A stretch of DNA of 64,000 bases from Saprospiraceae bacterium (GTDB lineage: Bacteria; Bacteroidota; Bacteroidia; Chitinophagales; Saprospiraceae): the NCBI GenBank assembly GCA_016719855.1, contig JADJYH010000047.1:1-64000 (forward strand), read 5' to 3'. Within the stretch, counting starts at the first letter, position 1. Every line of letters begins with the position of its first letter. The notes below the pieces were generated by a model. That model had not been told where the DNA came from. It worked only from the letters and a program-made list of their open reading frames with translations, and ran no database searches. The translations under genes and the position numbers were made by a program. Below, piece by piece: positions 28,143 through 36,586 of this stretch.

Positions 28143-29494
28143 GCCCTATTCAACAACACCACTGGCGTCGTCAACACTTTGCCGCCCTGGCGGATGGTAA
28201 TCAACAAGGTGCCGGGAGCGCCTTTGCTCACGTCAACTTGACGGTCGTAGTTGCCATCGAAATTGGGCACCGACTCATTGAAAACCACCTTGCCGGTGAT
28301 GTCCGTTATCGAAACCGTGGTAGGCACTGCCTCACCCCGGAATTTCACGTTCAAGTCGCCATAAGTTGGGTTCGGGTAGGCGTTCAGTTCCTCCAGTTGA
28401 AGGGTGTTGTCTATTTGTGGCAAAGCTGGCTGCTCCACCAACTGCTCCTCCACCACTTCTGCTGGCGTTTCTTCGCCTGGGCAAACTTTGAACTGCGCTT
28501 TCACTTTCGATTCTTGGCCATCACGGACATACCCAATCGTGAAATACTCGCCCGCCTTGTGCTTGTCACGCTCCACGACCAGTTCGTTGTGGGTATTGAT
28601 GGGCACACCATCCATCGAAACGATGCGGTCGCCAGCCTGCAAACCGACTGCCTCAGCTGGCCAGCCAGCGATGATGCCGCTCACGCCAACTCCCTTCACG
28701 CCATCGTTCCAGCCTCCTATCTGCACCCCGATGAACACCTCGCAGGGATTCCGCTCGTAGTTGTACTTGTAGTCGTAGTTATAATTGTAGTTGTAGTAGA
28801 AAAACTGCCGCTCCTTTTTCTTGCCCGTCAGTTCGGCAGTGGTGGTCATGGACTGACCTTCCCTCAGGTAATTGATGTTGACCACGTCGCCCGGTTTGTG
28901 GGAAGCGAGGGTGCTTGTCAAATCACCGTGCGAAGCAAGCGTTTTGCCATCAATGGCCGTGATAACGTCGCCCGACTTGAGGCCAGCCGCAGCCGCACCT
29001 GAACCCGGTACGATGTCCGTCACCAATACGCCGCCGTCTTCTTTTGTTTCAGGATAAATGCCGAGGAACGCCTTTGGCTCTTCATTTTCATCACCAATCA
29101 GGGCAAGTTCGGAAAGGTTTGGGGAGCCGAAATGAAAATCCCCCTCTGTGCCGTCCCATTTGATTTCGGTCCGGTTGCCGCCCTTGCGAATCATCATGAT
29201 GGTCTCTGTCCCTTTTTCAGCATTGGCATCGCCGTTGGTATTGATGATAATCTCGGAAACGCTCTCCAGGTTGTTGTCAATGTCAACTTCCTTGAGGTAG
29301 GCATCAGCCGATTGGCCTTTTTGGATGCTTTTCTTTTTTACCGTCCAAGTGCCGTCATCGTTCTGGGTCTTCTGGATGATGATGACGTTGTCATTCTTGG
29401 AAGGAGTGGTGGTCTCCTGTTGCGCCGACAGGTTTTGGCCAACGAAGGCCAGCAGCGCCAGGGTGCAAATGGCAGAAAGAAAATGTCTTTTCAT
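28139..29494 (-). CDS. Secreted double-PDZ protein with T9SS sorting domain
   Basis: 451 residues from the ATG at 29494, which opens a signal peptide (MKRHFLSAICTLALLAFVGQNLSAQ). PDZ 1 (about residues 140-220) reads FLGIYPETKEDGGVLVTDIVPGSGAAAAGL then GDVITAIDGK. PDZ 2 (about 250-330) reads FIGVQIGGWNDG then AVGLQAGDRIVSMDG. Between them is a low-complexity Tyr/Asn/Lys linker (YYNYNYNYDYKYNYE). There is no protease domain, unlike DegP/HtrA. The C-terminus is a T9SS sorting domain (NAYPNPTYGDLNVKF to TTPVVLLNRA). Possibly a surface scaffold that binds protein C-termini. A terminator and repeats follow. Confidence 0.85.
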   Translation of the reverse strand: MKRHFLSAICTLALLAFVGQNLSAQQETTTPSKNDNVIIIQKTQNDDGTWTVKKKSIQKGQSADAYLKEVDIDNNLESVSEIIINTNGDANAEKGTETIMMIRKGGNRTEIKWDGTEGDFHFGSPNLSELALIGDENEEPKAFLGIYPETKEDGGVLVTDIVPGSGAAAAGLKSGDVITAIDGKTLASHGDLTSTLASHKPGDVVNINYLREGQSMTTTAELTGKKKERQFFYYNYNYNYDYKYNYERNPCEVFIGVQIGGWNDGVKGVGVSGIIAGWPAEAVGLQAGDRIVSMDGVPINTHNELVVERDKHKAGEYFTIGYVRDGQESKVKAQFKVCPGEETPAEVVEEQLVEQPALPQIDNTLQLEELNAYPNPTYGDLNVKFRGEAVPTTVSITDITGKVVFNESVPNFDGNYDRQVDVSKGAPGTLLITIRQGGKVLTTPVVLLNRA

Positions 29495-29873
29495 TTCGAT
29501 TAAATTTTGTTGTGAAGAGTTAGCGGACCTCAACAGTCCAGGTGATTTTTACAAGAACGAAGTCAAGGACAGGTTGGTAACAAAGATGGTTGCTTTTTTG
29601 GAAAAAATGGGAAAGAATTTCCCGAAATGGCCTTCCCTCAAGCAATCGTTTGGCTGAGGAGTGCTGTTTCCAATTGTTGCAAGTTCAATTGTTGTTTGGG
29701 CATACTTGACACAACGGGTAATTTTAGCCCGCCGGGCTTGGCGGTTGACTTAGTCCTTTGGACAAACCAGACGATGCCCGGCATCCAAGTTCGTGTGTTA
29801 GCACAGCTATCAACAAGCAGTACTTTTTTTTCTTTGCCAACATGGAGCCAGTTGGAGGGCTGACAAAGGTTGT
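29495..29873. other. Spacer without a convincing gene
   Basis: About 380 bases. Overlapping frames of 78-89 codons exist on both strands (29627-29863 plus, 29638-29907 minus), but neither shows a conserved pattern or a clear start context. I see no repeat or palindrome of note. Confidence 0.5.
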
Positions 29874-30695
29874 TCAGACGTTCCTTAGTAAGTGGCGGAC
29901 AACCCAATCGAAGCCTTTAGGTCCCGGTGCGGGAGCAAGCTCCACCGGCAAGCCGCCTGCATCCACCCAACTGCCGTCTGTTTTTTGCACTAAAAAAGCC
30001 TTGTCAGCCTGACGCAATAGCGGTATGTCATTGGTTGCGTCGCCGACTGCTGCTATCAGCGGATTTTCATGTACTTGCCGGAACAATTCCATGAGCCATT
30101 CTGCTGCTCTGCCTTTATCGGCATTAGCACCGTGAACCGTGAAAAAACGGCTGCCGCTGGTCAGTGCAAGGCCGGGCGAAACAAGGTAGCGTTCCAGCCG
30201 TGCAAGCGATTTCGGATCGGACGGAGCAGCAAGCGTTTCGCTGTAATCTTTTCGTGCTGCCCGCCCCGCTGCTGCTTCGTCCAAGCCGGTTAGCGCCGCC
30301 AACTGGCTCACTGACAGGTCGGAAAATCCTCGCACATCCAACTCCAAATCGGCAGCCGCTCCCGCCAGCTTTTGCCGGATGAAAGCGGAGGCCGCCCCAA
30401 ATTCTTTCACCCAAAATTCTGCCCGCCGTTTTTCCAAGCCAATTTCAAAGTGGAAATAACCATCTGGCACAAAGACTGCCCCACCATTTTCCACAATGAA
30501 CGGCGCATGAATACCCAATTGTTTTTGATAAAAAACAATCTCCTCAAAGGTCTTGGAGGAGCAAAAAACGAGCGGCACTCCCACCTCCCGTAAACACGCC
30601 AACGCTGCCTCTGCACCGTCGGGCTGATAGGTGAACGTATCAAGCAGCGTACCGTCGAGGTCGGAGAACAAAATGAAAGGCGGCTGAGGCATCAA
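29874..30695 (-). CDS. mpgP: Mannosyl-3-phosphoglycerate phosphatase
   Basis: 273-residue HAD-IIB phosphatase that removes phosphate from mannosyl-3-phosphoglycerate to give the compatible solute mannosylglycerate. HAD motif I is FSDLDGTLLD (residues 10-19), motif II includes LVFCSSK, and motif IV is VGDATNDIPLL near residue 217. FIVENGGAVFVP is typical of this phosphatase family. The start ATG overlaps the stop of the synthase gene by four bases, so the two are translationally coupled. Assignment rests largely on the neighbouring synthase; other sugar phosphatases of the same superfamily look similar. Confidence 0.88.
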   Translation of the reverse strand: MMPQPPFILFSDLDGTLLDTFTYQPDGAEAALACLREVGVPLVFCSSKTFEEIVFYQKQLGIHAPFIVENGGAVFVPDGYFHFEIGLEKRRAEFWVKEFGAASAFIRQKLAGAAADLELDVRGFSDLSVSQLAALTGLDEAAAGRAARKDYSETLAAPSDPKSLARLERYLVSPGLALTSGSRFFTVHGANADKGRAAEWLMELFRQVHENPLIAAVGDATNDIPLLRQADKAFLVQKTDGSWVDAGGLPVELAPAPGPKGFDWVVRHLLRNV

Positions 30696-31897
30696 TTCTG
30701 AATAAAAGTGTGCTGAACGTTGCTGATGTCGCTGAAGTCAAGATGACCTGAAAAAATATTCCAATCGATTGTCTTCAGCGACGGATAAATCCTCGGTCGA
30801 AGCGGCTCCTGCCCCAATTCCAGAATTTTCTGCCGGTGCAATTCCTCCAAAATTTCCTGTTTAAGCGCAGGCATACAGAGCGGCGAATGGTAAATAACTG
30901 CCAGTGAATATTCAATCATTTCGTGGAGGTGTTCGTCGCCTTTCGCTTCGTGAAGGTGCGGATTGCGGGACTCCACCTGATAGATATGCACGCCAGATTT
31001 CATCACGTCTGGGCAGGGGCAAGGCAGGATGCCGCCGAATTTTTCAAACATGTTGATGAAATGATAGGTCTCCACGGAGAACCCGGCGCTGTAATCGAGT
31101 TCGAGCGCCAGCGGCATGGAGAGGGCGTGCTCGCCAGCGTTTCCAGTTTTTAATATCGAAGTTTCAAAGCCCGTGTGCTGGCTGGCAAACAGGTTGAGGT
31201 AATTGTTGGTGATGCGGGAAACCCGACCGTATTTGGCAAAAAACAGTTGGTCGTCCACGATTTTAGGCTTGCTGTGCCAGAGGATGCGGGTCATGGCGTA
31301 GTCCGAACCAGCCTTTGCCATCGTTGCCGAATAGATGCGCACGTACTCGAACACACCCCCAGGGAAATAATTGTCGGCATCTATGAAGCCGACGTATTTT
31401 TTGCCCATCGCACGGGCGAGGGCGATGCCGAGCAGCATCCCTTCCGCCTTGCCGTTGCGCAAAAGCCCAGCCTCATCGTGCATGTGCGGATAGCCCGCCT
31501 TTTCAAAGGCAAGCGCCAGTACCGGGTCTTTCTGGTGCACCAGCAGGTAGTTTTTCTTGGCAAACCGGCAGTAGTTTTCCACCACGTTCTGTTCGAGCCG
31601 GAAGCGGTCAATTTCGTTCCTCGAACTGTTTGACACGATAATCGGAAGGCAATAATGCGGGATGCCGTACAGAATGCCTTCGAGCAGGCGGAGGCGCTCG
31701 TTTTTGACGGGAATTATGATGGCCATCTGGCTTTCCACCTCATGCAACTGCTCGGCGGAAACCTGCTGGACGACGTGGAAGGGGTCGGAAAACTGTTGGT
31801 CAATGACGTTCCCGGCATCGAGTTCGTACACCTTCTGGATGTCGTGAATAATGTTTGCGCCGAACCGCTCAGCGTGGCGAGGTAATTCTAATCTCAT
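30692..31897 (-). CDS. mpgS: Mannosyl-3-phosphoglycerate synthase (GT55)
   Basis: 401 residues. Transfers mannose from GDP-mannose to 3-phosphoglycerate. The ATG at 31897 opens the conserved MRLELPRHAERFGA start; an earlier ATG at 31927 adds ten polar residues. Family marks: VYELDAG, AIIIPVKNERLRLLEG near residue 59, IVSNSSRNE, the metal-binding FIDADNYFPGG near residue 168, and GYGRV-like KYGRVSRITNN. Length fits the bacterial single-domain enzyme, with the phosphatase as a separate gene downstream. It lies 79 bases after the hydrolase gene on the same strand. Confidence 0.9.
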   Translation of the reverse strand: MRLELPRHAERFGANIIHDIQKVYELDAGNVIDQQFSDPFHVVQQVSAEQLHEVESQMAIIIPVKNERLRLLEGILYGIPHYCLPIIVSNSSRNEIDRFRLEQNVVENYCRFAKKNYLLVHQKDPVLALAFEKAGYPHMHDEAGLLRNGKAEGMLLGIALARAMGKKYVGFIDADNYFPGGVFEYVRIYSATMAKAGSDYAMTRILWHSKPKIVDDQLFFAKYGRVSRITNNYLNLFASQHTGFETSILKTGNAGEHALSMPLALELDYSAGFSVETYHFINMFEKFGGILPCPCPDVMKSGVHIYQVESRNPHLHEAKGDEHLHEMIEYSLAVIYHSPLCMPALKQEILEELHRQKILELGQEPLRPRIYPSLKTIDWNIFSGHLDFSDISNVQHTFIQN

Positions 31898-31976
31898 GAT
31901 GCTTTGTGTTTTGTCTTTATTTTGCAAACCCCCGTTTTACAGAAAAGTTGTAAAAGCAGTAACACAACAAAAGTGC

Positions 31977-33334
31977 TTAACTATCCAACCAATCCAATGT
32001 CAACGCCGCCGTCCACGAAAAATGATTGGCACCATATCCTCCGTTTGCCTCGCCTTCCGGCAGGTTTTTCCACGGACTGAAATATTCCCAAAAACCATAT
32101 TGACGCACCAGTTCCAAGGCGTCGGAGCGAAGCCGTGCGGCCAAGGCGGGATGCCCGCAACGGTGCAGCGCATGGAACAACAACCAGTTCATGTTGACCC
32201 AAACCGGACCCCGCCAATACCTTCGAGGGTCAAATCGAGGCTCATCAATGGCGGTGGATGGGCACAGCCAAGCGGGATTCTCCGCACTGCCCGCAAAAGC
32301 AGGGCTTTTCAATAGTGAGGTCATGCGGGCAGTTTGAGCGGTAGTTGCTGCACCGCAGAGCAGCGGCATCAAGCCGCCTGCCGTGACCACTGGTACTTGT
32401 TCCTGATGTACCCGGTCGTAAGTCACGAAGATGCCTCGTTTTTCATCCCAAAGTTTATCCCGCAACGATTGGTTGGTTTGAACATGCCATTCGCTGAGTT
32501 GAGCGGTATCCCGACCGAGCCACCGACCGACTTCGACAAGTGCTTCGTTGCAATGGCTGAGAATGGCGTTGAACAACGGCTCCTGCACCTGAAAAGGATA
32601 ATCTTTCCAAATGTCCGGCGCTTTGTAACGGTGCGTCCGAAGCCGGTTCACCAAATAAATGTAGCGGTCGTAGCTCTTTTTTTGCGGGCGGTAGGGAGCG
32701 TCCACATGCAACAAGTCGAGCCGCTCGTAGGGCGGCACTTCGGTCTCGTCGAAATGGATGTGGTTAAATACTTCCTCCCAGGTGGGCAGGTTGTCCATGC
32801 CGGACTCCCAGGGGTGGCAAATGAACGCCAAGCCTTCCCGGTCGGGGTCACGGTAATGATAAAAATACTGGTGAAGCTTCATCACCTTATCGTACATGCG
32901 CTGGAAAAACGGTCGGTACGCCCTGGCATTGGGCGCAAGCTGGAGCAGGCGGTTTAAAATAAAGCCATGCACAGGCGGCATGGTGATGCCCGATGTGCGC
33001 ACGTTGCGAGGTTTTCCTACAACGCCACGGGTGCTCCAGAAAAATAGCCCGGAAAATATTGGCCCACATTTTCCACGGAAAACACAATCTGGGGAACCAT
33101 GCCGTTTGCCCATTGCCCCCGAAAAAGGGAAGTCATCTCTGAGCAAGCCTGCCGGAAATCGGAGCGGGCATAACCGAGTGCGATAAAACCGGCGTCCCAA
33201 TTCCATTGGTGCGGGTACAAGGCGGGTGCAGGTTTGGTGTAGGTGCCAAGCCTGTTGTTTTTCAAAACCGTTTTTGCTGCCGCAACCAAGTTTTCAGTGG
33301 TAGCCTCATCGAAGTTCTCTGGCAAATCAATCAT
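31977..33334 (-). CDS. mgH: GH63-type mannosylglycerate/glucosylglycerate hydrolase, one apparent indel
   Basis: Restored length 452 residues, no signal peptide, so cytoplasmic. The alpha/alpha-barrel hydrolase pattern is clear: YPHQWNWDAGFIALG near residue 40 (a candidate acid catalyst is the Asp), RGQWANGMVPQI, TSGITMPPV, CHPWESGMDN, FDPRRYWRGPVWVNMNWLL and FSWTAALTLDWL at the end. The frame shifts after SGAPVAL, where one base appears missing near 33015-33035. In characterised relatives (Thermus, Rubrobacter) this enzyme splits mannosylglycerate or glucosylglycerate into sugar and glycerate. Here it is the first gene before mpgS and mpgP, so mannosylglycerate is the likely substrate. Confidence 0.82.
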
Positions 33335-33464
33335 AAAAGATGGTGGTGTGAGGTCGGCACAACACAGGTAGGAAGTTCCAATCTCGTGGTACTTTGCAGA
33401 TAGTTAATATTTTCTAACCAGCCCAGACGGGAAAAGTTGCAGTGCGACCTGGTGGGTGTATTCG

Positions 33465-33472
33465 CAAAAGTA
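33465..33472 (-). promoter_or_regulatory. Possible -7 box for the mannosylglycerate operon
   Basis: TACTTTTG on the minus strand, 130 bases before the hydrolase ATG. No -33 element and a long leader, so weak. Confidence 0.3.
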
Positions 33473-33538
33473 ATTTTAGCAGCGCAGACCTGCTTTACGG
33501 AAATCCATTATACTTGCTTTCTTCGAAATCAAACAAAA

Positions 33539-33940
33539 ATGACCACTAACGAAATTATCATGCTCCTCTGCGGGCTTATCCTCTTCCCCTACCTGTTCGA
33601 GATTTTTGCCAAACGTACGAAAGTGCCCGCCGTATTGTTGCTATTGGCTACGGGTATCGGGCTGCGGTTGCTGGCAGATGCATTGAGTTTTCCCGACGTT
33701 GAATTTTCAAGATTATTACCGCTGCTTGGCACGGTCGGCTTGATTTTGATTGTGCTGGAAGGTGCGCTGGACCTGCATTTCAACCTTGAAAAAAAGAAGG
33801 TGATTATCAAGACGCTGGGCGCTTCATTTTTTTTTGCTCCTTTATTCGACCTAACAATCGGCTGGCTGTTCCCCATTGTCCCAAGTATGTTTCCATTTCA
33901 AAAAAAAACAGCAAGCTCTTTCAAGTTTAGCGCAGCGTGA
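33539..33940 (+). pseudogene. Truncated cation/proton antiporter (CPA1-type)
   Basis: Only the first third of a sodium/hydrogen antiporter. From the ATG at 33539 come membrane segments IIMLLCGLILFPYLFEIF, PAVLLLLATGIGLRL, LPLLGTVGLILIVLEGALDL (the hallmark L-E-G-A-L-D-L) and GASFFFAPLFDLTIGWLF. After about 115 residues the homologous sequence ends abruptly at a nine-A run (33900-33908) and runs into unrelated sequence, with stop at 33938-33940. No later frame resumes an antiporter. Unlike the other interrupted genes here, this cannot be rescued by a single base, so it is a genuine truncation or a recombination junction. Confidence 0.75.
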
Positions 33941-33947
33941 CTTGAAA
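33917..33947. repeat. Hairpin at the antiporter break
   Basis: CTTTCAAGT (33917-33925) and ACTTGAAAG (33939-33947) form a 9-bp stem spanning the new stop codon. Just beyond, AGCCCggaGGGCT forms a second small palindrome. These may mark the edge of an inserted or deleted element. The remaining bases to 34085 show no gene. Confidence 0.55.
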
Positions 33948-34085
33948 GCGTACAACAGGCGGTTTGCAACTCCTAGCCCGGAGGGCTTCACTGCTACTCA
34001 TTCCAGGCCAAGCCATGCACTTCCAAAATTACGACTTCCAACTGGTACGTCACTCCATTTTTAGTCGCAAGTTTAGCTAAAGAAA

Positions 34086-34841
34086 TCAACTCAACTTAAA
34101 CTTCACCGGCAAATTGAACTGTACCCGCACTGCCCTACCCTGCTGCTTGCCGGGGAGCCATTTTGGCATCTTGCCTACCACTCGCAGGGCCTCTTCACCA
34201 CAGCCGCCGCCGATGTCCCGCATTACTTGGGCATTGCTGATGGAGCCGTCTTTTTCTACCACAAATTTGATGTGAACCGTGCCTTCGATACCGGCATCCC
34301 TGGCAAGTTCGGGGTAGCGGATATTGGCGTAAATGAACTTCAGTAGCTGCTCCATGGCACAAGCACTTCGCTCTTTTTTTGTGAGGTTTCCGACCTCGCA
34401 GCCAGGGAAACGAGGCATTTCTTCCACAATCAAAAAGGGAGCAGCATGGTCATCGTCCTCCGCTGGTGGCAGGAGCTGCGCTTTCGGGACGACTGGTGCG
34501 GCAGCCTTCGCATTGCCGAATTCCGGGCCGCCCACAGTGCTGGAGTCAATCGGGATGGTAGTTGGCAGCAAGCTGGAAACCACCACATCCGGTACTTCGA
34601 TAATCAAGTCGTTGGCTTTCAAAACCGTGGCTGGTGGTTGGTTGGGCTGATTGGGCTGAGCAATGGTGAAGGGTTTCAGCGCCAACTCGGTTGGGTACGC
34701 CTCCTCTTCAAAAAGCAACGGAGCGGCACGCTCAGTTGTCCAATTGAAAGCCAAAATGGCGAGGGAAATGGCGGCTGCAAAGCCGATGCGGAGGTTGATG
34801 GAGCGCAGCCGCTCCATCCTACTGACATGGATATTTTTCAT
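34086..34841 (-). CDS. TonB-family energy transducer
   Basis: 251 residues. A single membrane anchor (IGFAAAISLAILAFNW, about residues 19-34) is followed by a Pro-rich periplasmic linker (QPNQPNQPPATV) and a C-terminal TonB domain with IRYPELARDAGIEGTVHIKFVVEKDG, a Bacteroidota variant of the Y-P motif, ending VQFNLPVKFKLS. It should couple the proton-motive force to outer-membrane receptors. ExbB/ExbD are not in the window. The divergent M16 peptidase begins beyond a hairpin spacer. Confidence 0.88.
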   Translation of the reverse strand: MKNIHVSRMERLRSINLRIGFAAAISLAILAFNWTTERAAPLLFEEEAYPTELALKPFTIAQPNQPNQPPATVLKANDLIIEVPDVVVSSLLPTTIPIDSSTVGGPEFGNAKAAAPVVPKAQLLPPAEDDDHAAPFLIVEEMPRFPGCEVGNLTKKERSACAMEQLLKFIYANIRYPELARDAGIEGTVHIKFVVEKDGSISNAQVMRDIGGGCGEEALRVVGKMPKWLPGKQQGRAVRVQFNLPVKFKLS

Positions 34842-35056
34842 AGCTTTAAAATTTGGTACAACAGGAAAGATGCAGCCTGGAGACGTGTTGGCGTGTTGGC
34901 GCGTTGGGTTGTTGGGATGGTGAGGGTTAATTTGGAAAAAAGGGCCATTAGCACACTATTTTTGTACACCAGACCTGAAATGCCGGAGCGCCCACAAGGC
35001 AAAGCGCCAATGCGCCAATCAAGTTATTTGTTAGTTTTGCGGGCTTTTTGAGTTAT

Positions 35057-35120
35057 TAAGTTATTGGGATATTGGGTTATTTATCGCCAGTAGTCAATAA
35101 CTCAATAACCCAATAACTTA
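35057..35120. repeat. Hairpin of TTATTGGG-type words
   Basis: Arms of 25 bases (35057-35081 and 35096-35120) that pair with two mismatches around a 14-base loop. They are made of TTATTGGG, ATATTGGG and TTATTGAG words, and end 12 bases before the M16 start. Confidence 0.85.
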
Positions 35121-35132
35121 ATTACAAACATC

Positions 35133-36443
35133 GTGATTGAATACGAAAGACATATTTTGAAAAACGGCCTGCGGGTACTCATCCACGAGGACGAAAGCAC
35201 GCCGATGGTGGCCGTGAACATGCTTTACGACATCGGCAGCAAGGACGAAAACCCAGCAAAGACGGGCTTTGCGCACCTGTTTGAGCACTTGATGTTTGGC
35301 GGCTCCGCCAATATCCCCGACTTCGACGACCCCATCCAGTTGGCCGGCGGCGAGAACAACGCCTTCACGAACAACGACATGACCAATTTCTACGACGTGC
35401 TGCCCGCCGAAACCCTCGAAGTGGCGCTCTGGCTGGAAAGCGACCGCATGTTGAGCCTCAATTTTGACGAAAAAGTGCTGGAAACCCAGCAAAAAGTGGT
35501 GGTCGAGGAGTTCAAGGAAACCTGCCTGAACGAACCCTACGGCGATGTCTGGCACCATATTTCCGACCTCGCTTACAAGCACCACCCCTACCGTTGGCCG
35601 ACTATTGGCCTGGAACCCAAGCATGTGGAGGATGCCAAACTGCAGGATGTCAAGGATTTTTTCTTCAAATTCTACCGTCCGAACAACGCCATTCTCGTCG
35701 TGGCGGGCAACGTGAAGCCGAAGAAAGCCCTGAAATTGGCGGAAAAATGGTTCGGCGACATCCCTGCTGGCGATGTTGCTGTCCGCAACTTGCCAGTGGA
35801 ACCGCAACAAAATGAGTTTCGGGAAAAAACGGTGGAGGCCAAAGTACCCGTGGATGCCATTTACCTCGTGTTCCACACCTGCTCCCGCACCCACCCCGAT
35901 TTTTATGCCATTGACCTGCTGTCGGATGTGATGGCCAGCGGGCCGTCGTCAAGGTTGTACCGCAGGCTATTGAAGGAGCGAAAACTGTTCAGCCATATTG
36001 ACTGCTACATCACCGCCAGCAACGACCCCGGTTTAATCATCCTGGAGGGCAAGCCAACCAACGGCGTCTCCATGGAATTAGCCGAAAAGGCGCTTTGGGA
36101 GGAACTGGAGCTGTTGATTTCCGACCCCATTTCTCAGTCAGAATTGGAAAAAATCGTAAACAAAAGCGAGAGTTCGTTGGTGTTTTCGGAGGTCAGTGTG
36201 CTGAACAAGGCCATCAACCTCGCCTTCTTCGAATTGGTCGGCGATGCCTCCATCATCAACCGGGAAACGAGCCTCTACCAAAATGTTACCGTGGAAGAAA
36301 TGCACCGGGTGGCCAAGGAGGTTTTCCGAAGGGAAAATTGCTCCAAATTGATTTACAAAGCCACGACGCCGAAAGGGGAAGCAGCGGAAGAAGAAGAAGA
36401 AAATTGTGAATTGGAAATTTGGGAAATTGAATTTCCACCATAA
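35133..36443 (+). CDS. M16 family zinc peptidase
   Basis: 436 residues from GTG at 35133 (no earlier start beyond the hairpin). The inverted zinc motif HLFEH lies at residues 48-52, with a downstream glutamate in VVVEEFKE. GFAHLFEHLMF, NAFTNNDMTNFYDVLP and a YRPNNAILVVAGNV segment are typical of pitrilysin-type peptidases, and SGPSSRLYRRLLKERKL marks the inactive second half. No signal peptide is seen. The last residues (EEEEENCELEIWEIEFPP) do not look like family sequence and are encoded by the left arm of the palindrome at 36411-36467. Confidence 0.9.
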   Translation: MIEYERHILKNGLRVLIHEDESTPMVAVNMLYDIGSKDENPAKTGFAHLFEHLMFGGSANIPDFDDPIQLAGGENNAFTNNDMTNFYDVLPAETLEVALWLESDRMLSLNFDEKVLETQQKVVVEEFKETCLNEPYGDVWHHISDLAYKHHPYRWPTIGLEPKHVEDAKLQDVKDFFFKFYRPNNAILVVAGNVKPKKALKLAEKWFGDIPAGDVAVRNLPVEPQQNEFREKTVEAKVPVDAIYLVFHTCSRTHPDFYAIDLLSDVMASGPSSRLYRRLLKERKLFSHIDCYITASNDPGLIILEGKPTNGVSMELAEKALWEELELLISDPISQSELEKIVNKSESSLVFSEVSVLNKAINLAFFELVGDASIINRETSLYQNVTVEEMHRVAKEVFRRENCSKLIYKATTPKGEAAEEEEENCELEIWEIEFPP

Positions 36444-36467
36444 CAATTTTCAATTTCCAATTTCCAA
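36411..36467. repeat. Inverted repeat overlapping the M16 stop codon
   Basis: Left arm 36411-36431 and right arm 36449-36467 pair with a two-base bulge. The arms are tandem TTGGAAATT-type words. The stop codon TAA (36441-36443) falls in the loop, so the left arm is translated. Confidence 0.8.
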
Positions 36468-36503
36468 AAAAAAAAGCCCCTCCCCAGCGAACCGGAGAGG
36501 AGA
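36466..36503 (-). terminator. Terminator of the HYR/dockerin gene
   Basis: On the minus strand CCTCTCC pairs with GGGGAGG around an 8-base loop, followed by ten T. A second weaker stem (GCTGCCG / CGGCAGC) lies nearer the stop codon. Confidence 0.65.
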
Positions 36504-36586
36504 CCAATCCCAAAAACCGAGTTACTAAAAGTTGGCTGCCGAACTGATTTCTGTTGAAATTACCAGTCCGGCAGCTATTAAATCAA

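Noticed and set aside
29638..29907. An 89-codon minus-strand frame overlapping the end of mpgP
   Set aside because: It overlaps a real gene in another frame and competes with an equally long frame on the opposite strand; nothing conserved is seen.
33900..34085. Insertion sequence at the antiporter break
   Set aside because: No transposase frame, paired terminal repeats or target duplication could be found; only short palindromes are present.
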